Made by a program: the position numbers and the translations under genes. Shown here piece by piece: positions 20,163-27,304 of a stretch of 64,000 bases of DNA (its first letter is position 1; each line of letters begins with the position of its first letter). The stretch is from NCBI RefSeq assembly GCF_000968135.1, contig NZ_FO538765.1, positions 1-64,000 on the forward strand. The letters are read 5' to 3'. The DNA is from Magnetospira sp. QH-2 (GTDB lineage Bacteria; Pseudomonadota; Alphaproteobacteria; Rhodospirillales; Magnetospiraceae). Below the pieces are notes generated by a model. It was not told where the DNA came from. It searched no databases and was given only the letters and a program-made list of their open reading frames with translations.

Positions 20163-20178
20163 AAAACCCCGGACGACT

Positions 20179-20904
20179 TTAGCAGGAATAGTATCTCCCG
20201 GAGAGGAACAGTCCGAGATCGGTAATCCAGCGCCATGCCGGTGCCCGGGAGATTCGTTCGGGATGTTGCCACTCGACTTTCCATCGCGGGTGACTTTTTT
20301 TGATGCGATGGGCGTCCGCCGCAGACAAGAACCAATCATCGTAGGCGGAGCCATCATCCAGCGCTTCCAATGCTCTCGAGTCGCCGTTTTTTGCCGCCTC
20401 CAAGATCCAGTGGAGACGCTGTTCGGAATCCGAAGCGGCCCCAGTACGGTCTCTTGCCGCACCCCGCAAGGCTCTACCCATGACATACTGGGCCTCGGGA
20501 TGACCGTTGCGGGCAGCGGCGTCGGTCCATTCAGTCGCCAGGCAATGATCCTCCTCCATACCTAGACCCTCTGCATATATCTCTGAAATTTGGAATTGTG
20601 CCTCGGGATACCCATTCATGGCCGCTTGATGTAACAGCGGATAGGCTGTGGCATAGTCCCCAGCCTTGAAATGGGATGTGCCTCGGGTATAGAAATCCAG
20701 GATTTCATCCTCGGGCAACGTGGCGACGATACCTGCCGGCAACTGGTTGTCTGGAGCTATTATTCCGAAATCGATCAGAGCCGTATATCCGGCGGCCATA
20801 AAATTGGTGGCTAAAAACAATTGCGCGATTCGGATCGACCAATCCTGATAGGAGGGCGGTCTCACCATCAATCTGGACAAGAAATGCATGATGTTCCAAG
20901 CCAA
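20179..20904 (-). CDS. Sel1-repeat membrane-anchored protein, partner of unit 6 (putative immunity)
   Basis: A 241-residue product from TTG. The first 60 or so residues, including the anchor IRIAQLFLATNFMAAGYTAL and APDNQLPAGIVATLP, are nearly identical to the unit 1 partner. Downstream the sequence switches to a distinct set of Sel1 repeats: AYPLLHQAAMNGYPEAQF, LATEWTDAAARNGHPEAQY, LHWILEAAKNGDSRALEAL. It also has a different C-terminus. Switching after a shared 5' end mirrors the tip switching in the facing cassettes, suggesting that tip and partner are exchanged as one block. Confidence 0.7.
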   Translation of the reverse strand: MAWNIMHFLSRLMVRPPSYQDWSIRIAQLFLATNFMAAGYTALIDFGIIAPDNQLPAGIVATLPEDEILDFYTRGTSHFKAGDYATAYPLLHQAAMNGYPEAQFQISEIYAEGLGMEEDHCLATEWTDAAARNGHPEAQYVMGRALRGAARDRTGAASDSEQRLHWILEAAKNGDSRALEALDDGSAYDDWFLSAADAHRIKKSHPRWKVEWQHPERISRAPAWRWITDLGLFLSGRYYSC

Positions 20905-21279
20905 TAGTTACTCTTAGATAAAATATATCATGAAATACAATCATTGAAAGGCCTGGTGATGGATTGCTGCATCGTAGGGACGGTAGTGCATAACCCAGCC
21001 CTGATATTCATTTCCCACCAATCTGGAACAACACCGGTGTTGGAAGCTGGCATGATGACACCAACCCCGGTGGCCAGAATGACGGAGACTACAATGGCTC
21101 CGCCGTCGAGAGCGATAATGGGGGGCAGGAGAAGAGCGAAGGCGGCAAACCTGCTCAAGATGGTGGGGGCCGTCCCGCTGTTTTGACCGATCAAACCAAT
21201 CCCAAGGTATCAGCGCCCGTGACGGGAGCCCCGAAAAAAGACCCCGCCGCTGAATTCGCCGATGCCGAGCGCCGCCACC
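20714..21279. repeat. Direct repeat DR-A, copy 2
   Basis: The second copy of the repeat described at 11230-11795, in the same orientation. It covers the shared 5' end of the unit 6 partner, the intergenic stretch with TTAGATAAAATATATCATG, and the beginning of the unit 7 linker. Confidence 0.85.
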
Positions 21280-21944
21280 GGCAGGCCCTGGCCGCCTGGC
21301 AGGAGGAGGAAGAGACAAAACAGAAGCAACGCGAAGAGGCGGAACGCCAGGCGGCGGCCAAAAAGCAGCAAGAGGCGGCCTACAAGACGTGGCAGAAGGA
21401 AGAGGAGGCCGCCCTGGCCAAGGCGCGGGCCGCCAATGCCGCCAAGCCACGAACGGCGCGCAAAAGCCAAGCGGAGCTCGGTGTGCCCGCCGGGGCCGAC
21501 TGGTTGGATGAGGCCGCAAAATTCGTTGGCAATGAGCCGGGAGTCGCCACTTGGGACCAAACCCTGGGTCAAGCCTGGTATGATGGCACGGCCTGGCATT
21601 TCGAGGAAAGGGATGCTCGCAACCAGCCCCTGCCGAGCACCATGGAGGAAGCGGAACAGATGGGATTCAATCAATATCCTTCCTGGCAAAACAAGGCCCA
21701 TGACAATGAAATAGGAAAATCCGAAATCAAATTTGGCCACTCTGACGGACGAGAAGTGATCTTTGACGGTGATACTGGGCAGGTCGTTGATGATCCCAAA
21801 TTACGGGGGACTTATAATTACGCCTCACCGACCGTCGGCCCTGTTGATCCTGACTGGTGGGACCAGATGAAACTTTACTTTGATGAGTGGGAACATGGTC
21901 TCAAAGATGTCGCTCCCTGGTGGGCTTTGGGAAATGACAGGTAG
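21023..21944 (+). CDS. Orphan C-terminal cassette, unit 7, with GTYN-type toxin tip
   Basis: Homology to the unit 1 linker starts at 21023. The first start-like codon is a TTG at 21183 (253 residues from there). The coiled coil is a variant (AAAKKQQEAAYKTWQKEEEA). A new 150-residue C-terminus follows, with GREVIFDGDTG, DDPKLRGTYNYASP and finally EHGLKDVAPWWALGN. The order (F/Y)DxxTG...DP..xGTYN...H..xDV.PWW..GN is, from general knowledge, a recurrent signature at the end of Rhs/PAAR-type polymorphic toxins. This is the strongest sequence support for the toxin reading of the array. The catalytic activity is unknown to me. Confidence 0.7.
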
Positions 21945-22012
21945 ACAGGTGTCGCGATTTTCAATTCGGGAACAAATCAATTGGTTCCAAGCCGTTCGTA
22001 TCGGGTTCTAAT

Positions 22013-22285
22013 ATGCTAAAAACGATATATGTATCCATAAATATTGTTATCTCTTTATATAATATTTCTGTTATATTCGCTGTGGTTAATTTCACGTCTT
22101 ACGTGAGTATATATTTTATCGATATCTCATTATATTTCATTATTCCATGCATTTTATTTTTATGCGTGAACATTGTTGTGGCATTATTTAAGATTGTCGG
22201 ATTAGATTTTCTTAGCGTGGCTCTTTACCTGTTTCTCGCTTTCTTAAATTATATTGGGGTTGCGAGCGTTTCAAGCTTGGCTTAG
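22013..22285 (+). CDS. Small three-helix membrane protein, putative immunity protein for unit 7
   Basis: A 90-residue, very hydrophobic and AT-rich product with three predicted membrane segments (about residues 5-28, 33-59 and 63-87), containing SIYFIDISLYFIIPCILFL. It is 68 bases downstream of the GTYN-type tip on the same strand, the normal place for an immunity gene, and it is one of the most AT-rich genes in the window. Small membrane immunity proteins are common for toxins that act on or from the membrane. I do not recognise a named family. Confidence 0.55.
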   Translation: MLKTIYVSINIVISLYNISVIFAVVNFTSYVSIYFIDISLYFIIPCILFLCVNIVVALFKIVGLDFLSVALYLFLAFLNYIGVASVSSLA

Positions 22286-22303
22286 ACGCGAGACTATGGG
22301 CTA

Positions 22304-22591
22304 CGACAATCTCACCAATCCCACATGGGACATGTCGTTGATGTCGGCGAGGAGCTGATCGAGAGATATAAAGCTTCTGCGAACCCAGCAAACACAGCTA
22401 TTCCCGCAGCGTTAACCGGTACCTATTTGTCCTCCAGGCAGGCACCCCTGCCTCCACAAGCCAAACTGGCTATCGAGGCCGCAACATTGTTTGCAGACGC
22501 GTTTGGCCTTTACAAAGCTCACGAAGAAGGAGCTCTCGAGAAAGAATTGGACCAACGCGGAATCAAGGTGAAGGATTTGCAGCTAAAATAA
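22304..22591 (+). pseudogene. Unit 8: frameshifted near-copy of the unit 1 tip
   Basis: Begins with a fragment of the shared core (DNLTNPTWDMSLMS). The junction GTCGGATGAGGAGCTG of unit 1 reads GTCGGCGAGGAGCTG here, one base shorter, which breaks the frame. The tip IERYKASANPANTAIPAALT, ending in IKVKDLQLK, is nearly the same as in unit 1, at a constant offset of 11,900 bases. An internal ATG at 22325 could start an 88-residue product carrying the intact tip. It overlaps the convergent Sel1 gene by nine bases, exactly as unit 1 does. Confidence 0.7.
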
Positions 22592-23323
22592 CGCTGAGCA
22601 CCCCCCAAAGTGTCCAAGAAGCACCATCCCCTCGCGAGTGACGAACGGTATGAATGGCAGTCTTACAACGCGAACGGGCTCTTGTTTTTGCGGTTTCCAG
22701 GTGTGATGTTGCTCTTGTACCTTAAGGACATCACTTTCAGTGAGGAACCAATCATCGAAAGCCTTTCCGTTGGCGAGTGATTCTTGTGCTGTCTGATCAC
22801 CCCTTTGGGCAGCTTCCAGGATCCAGTGCAATCGCTGCTTTGCAGACCAGGCCAAGCCGCTGTTCGCACCTCCAGGGCCCCCGAGTTCGTTTGCCAGGCT
22901 CACTTGAGCACGGGCGTAGCCCATTCTGGCAGCCTGATCAGACCACTCGACCGATAGGCAGTCGTCATGCTCGACGCCAAAGCCTGCCGAGTATAGGAAA
23001 GAGGTTCGATACTGCGCATCCAAGTGTCCATTCCAAGCCGCGCTATGTAGGAAGGGAAAGGCTTTCTCATAGTCTTGCCTCTTAAACAACGCCATGCCCT
23101 TATCGTAAAGATTCTCGATCTCTGTGTCTGGCAGGGTGGCGACGATACGTGCCGGCAACTGGTTGTCTGGAGCTATTATTCCGAAATCGATCAGCGCCGT
23201 ATATCCGGCGGCCATAAAATTGGTGGCCAAAAACAATTGCGCGATTCGGATCGACCAATCCTGATAGGTTCGTGGCCTTACCAATAGTTTGGACAAGAAG
23301 CGCATGATTCTCCAAGCCAACAA
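22583..23323 (-). CDS. Sel1-repeat membrane-anchored protein, partner of unit 8 (near-copy of the unit 1 partner)
   Basis: Nearly identical to the 10683-11420 protein over the whole length, differing mainly at the extreme N-terminus (LAWRIMRFLSKLLVRP). TTG codons at 23320-23323 or the ATG at 23305 could start it. Its leader (AAATACACCTTTAAATTGAT) matches that of the unit 2 partner instead. The ATG that lies correctly behind AAGGTG opens a different frame, so translation efficiency is uncertain. It carries the same single membrane anchor and Sel1 repeats. It marks the right end of the island. Confidence 0.7.
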   Translation of the reverse strand: MLAWRIMRFLSKLLVRPRTYQDWSIRIAQLFLATNFMAAGYTALIDFGIIAPDNQLPARIVATLPDTEIENLYDKGMALFKRQDYEKAFPFLHSAAWNGHLDAQYRTSFLYSAGFGVEHDDCLSVEWSDQAARMGYARAQVSLANELGGPGGANSGLAWSAKQRLHWILEAAQRGDQTAQESLANGKAFDDWFLTESDVLKVQEQHHTWKPQKQEPVRVVRLPFIPFVTREGMVLLGHFGGCSALF

Positions 23324-23332
23324 CCATCACCC

Positions 23333-23369
23333 ACACCTTGAAATACACCTTTAAATTGATGGTATCGGC
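23333..23369. repeat. Leader repeat upstream of the unit 8 partner (copy 2)
   Basis: The second copy of the 37-base leader described at 13142-13178, with one mismatch. It contains an AAGGTG sequence on the minus strand and lies at the right boundary of the island, before the penicillin-binding protein gene. Confidence 0.6.
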
Positions 23370-23513
23370 CGGTAGTTGATGAATCAATCATTGGGTTGAG
23401 ATGCGCAGACTCGAGATTCTTCAAGATGACGCGGCTTTTCCACACCCTGACAGGCTTGGGCGATCCTCCCCCACTTAAACCTTTCCTAACCGCCCTCGGC
23501 CCATACTGCGGTC

Positions 23514-25517
23514 ATGGTCAAAGCATCGAAAAAAGCGACTCCCAAACCTGCCGCCGCGTCTCCTTCAAAGGCGCCGCGCGCGCGCTTGTCGGCTCTATGG
23601 AATCGCATCCGCCCCCGCAAACCCTCGCGAGCCCAGGTTCTGCGCGGGCTGAAATGGAGCGCGGTGGTGGGGATCTGGGGCGTGGTGGCGCTGGCCGGGT
23701 TGCTGGGCTGGTATGCCTATGACCTGCCCAGCGTCGATCAAGCCCTGATCGCCGACCGTCGCCCGACCATCACCATCGCCGCCGCCAACGGGACCGTGGT
23801 CACCACCCGGGGCGACAAGTTCGCCGGGGCGGTGCGGGTGGAGGATCTGCCCCCCGCCTTGCCCGACGCCATCCTTTCCACCGAAGACCGGCGGTTCTAC
23901 AGCCATTTCGGCCTGGATCCCATCGGTCTGGCCCGGGCCATGTGGTCCAATCTATGGGCCGGTCGGGTGGTGCAGGGGGGGTCGACCCTGACCCAGCAGG
24001 TGGCCAAGAATCTGTTCCTCAGTCCCGAACGCAGCCTCAAGCGCAAGATCCAGGAACTAATGCTGGCCCTGTGGCTGGAGCATGAATTCACCAAGGACCA
24101 GATCCTCACCATCTATCTCAACCGGGTTTATCTGGGGGCCGGAACCTATGGGGTGGAGGCTGCCGCGCGGACCTATTTCGGCAAGTCGGCGCGCCATGTG
24201 ACCCTGCCCGAGGCGGCGCTGCTGGCTGGATTGCTGAAAGCCCCGAGCCGCTACAACCCCCGCTCCAGCCCCGAACGGGCTGCCGGACGGGCGCGGCAGG
24301 TGCTGCTCAACATGGTCGCCGCCGGAACCCTCGACAAGGCCGCCGCCGACCGGGCGGCCAAACGCATGAGCGCCGTGGTCGGGCGCAAGGCCCCGGCGGC
24401 CACGGCCCTGTGGTTCGGTGATTGGGTGGTCGGGCAGCTGGGCGGCTATACGGGCCACGATGCCGGAGACCTGACGATCATCACCACCTTGAACAACCGG
24501 CTCCAAAAGGCGGTGGAAAACATCGTTGCCCGGCATATGAACAACGAGGGTCGGCGCCGGGGGGCGTCACAGGTGGCGGTGGTGGTGCTCAACCACGAAG
24601 GCGCCTTGCGGGCTCTGATCGGCGGCAAGGACTATGCCCAAAGCCAATTCAACCGGGCGACCCTGGCCAAAAGGCAGCCGGGTTCGGCCTTCAAGCCTTT
24701 TGTCTATCTGGCTGGGCTGGAAACGGGCCTGACTCCGGAAACCGTGATGGACGACAAACCGATCAAGATCGGTGACTGGGAGCCGGGCAACTGGGATGAC
24801 AAGTTCCGCGGAGCCATTACCCTCACCGAAGCCCTAGCGGATTCCGTCAACACGGTGGCGGTGCGGGTGGCCCGGCGCGCCGGTCCCGCCCATGTGACCG
24901 AAGTGGCGGAGCGGTTGGGCATTACCACGCCGCTGCCCGATGACCTGGGTCTCGCCTTGGGGAGTGCGGAAGTCACCTTGATGGATCTGGTCACCGCCTA
25001 TGTGCCCCTGGCCAATGGTGGATTCGGGGTCTTTCCCCACGGCATCACCGAAATCCGCGACCGCGCCGGCCAGCCCCTGTACCGGCGCTCCGGCGGTGGC
25101 ATCGGCGCGGTGGTACAGGGGCGGCACCTGCAAGCCCTGCGCAAGATGATGATCCAGGTGATGAAAACCGGAACCGGCAAAAACGCCTCTTTCGGCAACT
25201 GGTTGGCGGCGGGCAAGACCGGCACCAGCCAGGACTACCGCGATGCCTGGTTCGTCGGCTTCACCGGCGAACTGGTTGCCGGGGTCTGGGTCGGCAATGA
25301 CGACGGCAGGCCCATGAAAGGCGTTACCGGCGGTGGCCTCCCGGCGCGCATCTGGAAGGATATCATGCGGGCCGGGCACAAAGGCCTGCCCCTTGTGGGC
25401 CTCCCCGCGCCCGCGTCCCGCGCTCCCATATCCCGGGAGAGGACCCCGTCGGCACCCGATCCCCAGACCCGGGAGCCGGACCTGTTCGACGCGATCAAGT
25501 CCCTGTTTGGCGGATGA
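23514..25517 (+). CDS. Class A penicillin-binding protein (transglycosylase/transpeptidase, PBP1A-like)
   Basis: A bifunctional peptidoglycan synthase anchored in the inner membrane. The 667-residue product has a basic Pro-rich cytoplasmic start and one membrane segment around residues 52-70 (VVGIWGVVALAGLLGWYAY). The GT51 transglycosylase has EDRRFYSHFG (catalytic Glu near 124) and GGSTLTQQVAKNLF. The transpeptidase has SAFK (active Ser near 391), SVN and KTGT (near 568). It ends shortly after the catalytic domain, without an added C-terminal domain. Its 3' end overlaps the convergent transporter gene by 23 bases. Which paralogue (mrcA or pbpC type) it represents is not decided here. Confidence 0.93.
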   Translation: MVKASKKATPKPAAASPSKAPRARLSALWNRIRPRKPSRAQVLRGLKWSAVVGIWGVVALAGLLGWYAYDLPSVDQALIADRRPTITIAAANGTVVTTRGDKFAGAVRVEDLPPALPDAILSTEDRRFYSHFGLDPIGLARAMWSNLWAGRVVQGGSTLTQQVAKNLFLSPERSLKRKIQELMLALWLEHEFTKDQILTIYLNRVYLGAGTYGVEAAARTYFGKSARHVTLPEAALLAGLLKAPSRYNPRSSPERAAGRARQVLLNMVAAGTLDKAAADRAAKRMSAVVGRKAPAATALWFGDWVVGQLGGYTGHDAGDLTIITTLNNRLQKAVENIVARHMNNEGRRRGASQVAVVVLNHEGALRALIGGKDYAQSQFNRATLAKRQPGSAFKPFVYLAGLETGLTPETVMDDKPIKIGDWEPGNWDDKFRGAITLTEALADSVNTVAVRVARRAGPAHVTEVAERLGITTPLPDDLGLALGSAEVTLMDLVTAYVPLANGGFGVFPHGITEIRDRAGQPLYRRSGGGIGAVVQGRHLQALRKMMIQVMKTGTGKNASFGNWLAAGKTGTSQDYRDAWFVGFTGELVAGVWVGNDDGRPMKGVTGGGLPARIWKDIMRAGHKGLPLVGLPAPASRAPISRERTPSAPDPQTREPDLFDAIKSLFGG

Positions 25518-26685
25518 AAACCGGATAGATCAGCAAACAGGCACCCCCTGATCCGGCCATGGCCAGCATCATCGGCAGGGCAGTGCCATCATAGGTCTGA
25601 CCGATGATCACCCCGACGGTGGCGGCGATGGCCATCTGCACGAATCCCACCAAGGCCGAGGCCGTGCCCGCCATGGCCGGATAGGGCCCGATGGCGCCGG
25701 CCATGGCATTGGGCATGATCAGGCCGACCCCCAGAGTCATGCCCATGGCGGGGACAACCAGCCCGGCAACGCTGATCTGTCCGGCCAGCACCAGAGCCAG
25801 GCCGGCAATGCCAAAGGTGCTGGAGACCAAGCCGCCCCAAAGGATCAGGCGATCATTGCCGAAGCGCTTGTTGAACCGCCCGGTGAAGGTGGAGCCGATC
25901 ATGAACCCGCCGACACAAAGCCCGAAACACAGGCCATAAAGCCAGGGCGCCATCTCGAGGATCTCAATGAACACGAAGGACGACCCGGAGATCAGCGAAA
26001 AAATAATGCAAAAGGCCGCGGCGCTGGCCAACATATAGCCCACATAGCGCCGTGAACGCAGCAGGGCGCCGTAATTGCGCAGCATGCGTCCCGGGTGGAT
26101 GGCCTCCATGTTCTTGCCCGGCACGGTTTCCGGTAATCCCCAGGCCGTGGCCCCCAAGAGCAAGATCCCGAATCCCAGCAATACCCAGAACACCGAACGC
26201 CAGCCCCAGACCTCGACCATCAGGCCGCCGAGGGTGGGCGCCACCAGAGGCGCCACGGCCATGGCAGTCGCCATGTAGGCAAGCATGCGGGCGGCCCCTT
26301 CGGCGCCATAGACATCGCGCACCACGGCCCGGCCCAGGACCGGTCCGGCACAAGCGCCAATGGCCTGCATCAATCGTCCGGCAATCAGAATCTCGATGGT
26401 CGGCGCCCAGACACAGATCAGGCTGGCGCCGGTGAACAAGGCCACGCCGATGAGCATCAAGGGGCGGCGCCCGAAGCGATCGGCCAGGGGCCCGTATAAC
26501 AATTGTCCCACCGCCAACCCGGCAATGAACACGCTCAGAGTCAGTTGCACCCCGGCGGCGTCGGACAGCAGGTCGCGGGCCATGTCCGGCAGCGACGGCA
26601 GATACATGTCCGTCGACAGGGGCCCGAAGGCCACCAGACAGGTCAGCAGCAAGGTCAGACCGAATGAGCGGGGCGACAGGGGCAA
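25495..26685 (-). CDS. Bcr/CflA-type major facilitator drug exporter
   Basis: About 396 residues with 12 predicted membrane segments and the MFS/DHA1 motif GPLADRFGRRPLML after the second helix. LSTDMYLPSLPDMARDL in the first loop is characteristic of the Bcr/CflA (DHA1-type) family of proton antiporters. The open frame extends to 26805, but that would overlap the upstream gene. A TTG at 26685, just after that gene's stop and with GGAG upstream, fits better. The substrate is not predictable. It may be co-transcribed with the NnrU-like gene upstream. Confidence 0.85.
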   Translation of the reverse strand: MPLSPRSFGLTLLLTCLVAFGPLSTDMYLPSLPDMARDLLSDAAGVQLTLSVFIAGLAVGQLLYGPLADRFGRRPLMLIGVALFTGASLICVWAPTIEILIAGRLMQAIGACAGPVLGRAVVRDVYGAEGAARMLAYMATAMAVAPLVAPTLGGLMVEVWGWRSVFWVLLGFGILLLGATAWGLPETVPGKNMEAIHPGRMLRNYGALLRSRRYVGYMLASAAAFCIIFSLISGSSFVFIEILEMAPWLYGLCFGLCVGGFMIGSTFTGRFNKRFGNDRLILWGGLVSSTFGIAGLALVLAGQISVAGLVVPAMGMTLGVGLIMPNAMAGAIGPYPAMAGTASALVGFVQMAIAATVGVIIGQTYDGTALPMMLAMAGSGGACLLIYPVFIRQTGT

Positions 26686-26692
26686 GGGTGGT

Positions 26693-27298
26693 CTACTCCG
26701 TTGACCAGGCGCGTCCTTTCCAGGGCAGGAAAGCCGGGACCCGGCGGCGATAGGCGGCGTAGGGTTCGCCATACAGGCGCAGCAGGCGCCGTTCCTCAAA
26801 CCCACTGCCGATGATCAAATAGGCCGACCCCCAAAAGGCGGTGGCCAGATGCATCCAATCATGAACCCCGCCCCACAGGATCAGGAACCCGGCGGCATAA
26901 AGGGGATGGCGCACATAGCGATGCAGACTGTCCCGCCGAAGAGGTTCGTCGTCCGGCGCGTTCTCACCCCGGCGCGCCGCGGCCACTTGGCTCAGCCCGC
27001 CCAGACGTCCCAGGTCATAGCCCGTGAGGGCATAGACCATCAGCCCCCAGCCGGTCATGTGCAAGGCCCAAAGCAGCATGCCAGACCCGCGCGGCCAGTC
27101 CAGGGCCGGTGCCGCTTCGAACAACCAGCGCCCCAGGGCATAGACCGCCAGGATGTGCAGAATTGCGATTGTGTTGAACGCCACCCGATACCAGGCCCCG
27201 AAGGGTTTTTTGAGCGTTTCCCCCGATAGCAGACTATGCCCGGCGCCAAAGCCGATCCAGGCCAGGCCGTACCAGAGCAGAGCCTCGGTCAGGGACAT
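26693..27298 (-). CDS. NnrU/isoprenylcysteine-methyltransferase-like membrane protein
   Basis: A 201-residue membrane protein with about five hydrophobic segments. Its C-terminal motif LHRYVRHPLYAAGFL, then FEERRLLRLYGEPYAAYRRR and VPAFLP, is the hallmark of the ICMT/PEMT-like methyltransferase superfamily that includes NnrU and MddA. The RHP-x(n)-E-R-L-Y-Y pattern would bind S-adenosylmethionine and substrate. The exact substrate (lipid, thiol or other) is unknown. It lies between hldE and the transporter on the same strand, six bases after the hldE stop. Confidence 0.8.
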   Translation of the reverse strand: MSLTEALLWYGLAWIGFGAGHSLLSGETLKKPFGAWYRVAFNTIAILHILAVYALGRWLFEAAPALDWPRGSGMLLWALHMTGWGLMVYALTGYDLGRLGGLSQVAAARRGENAPDDEPLRRDSLHRYVRHPLYAAGFLILWGGVHDWMHLATAFWGSAYLIIGSGFEERRLLRLYGEPYAAYRRRVPAFLPWKGRAWSTE

Positions 27299-27304
27299 GA
27301 CCGG

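Noticed and set aside
9258-23323. Prophage or integron interpretation of the island
   Set aside because: There are no phage structural genes, integrase or attC-like sites. The only mobility genes are the two IS transposases, and the repeats are coding linkers.
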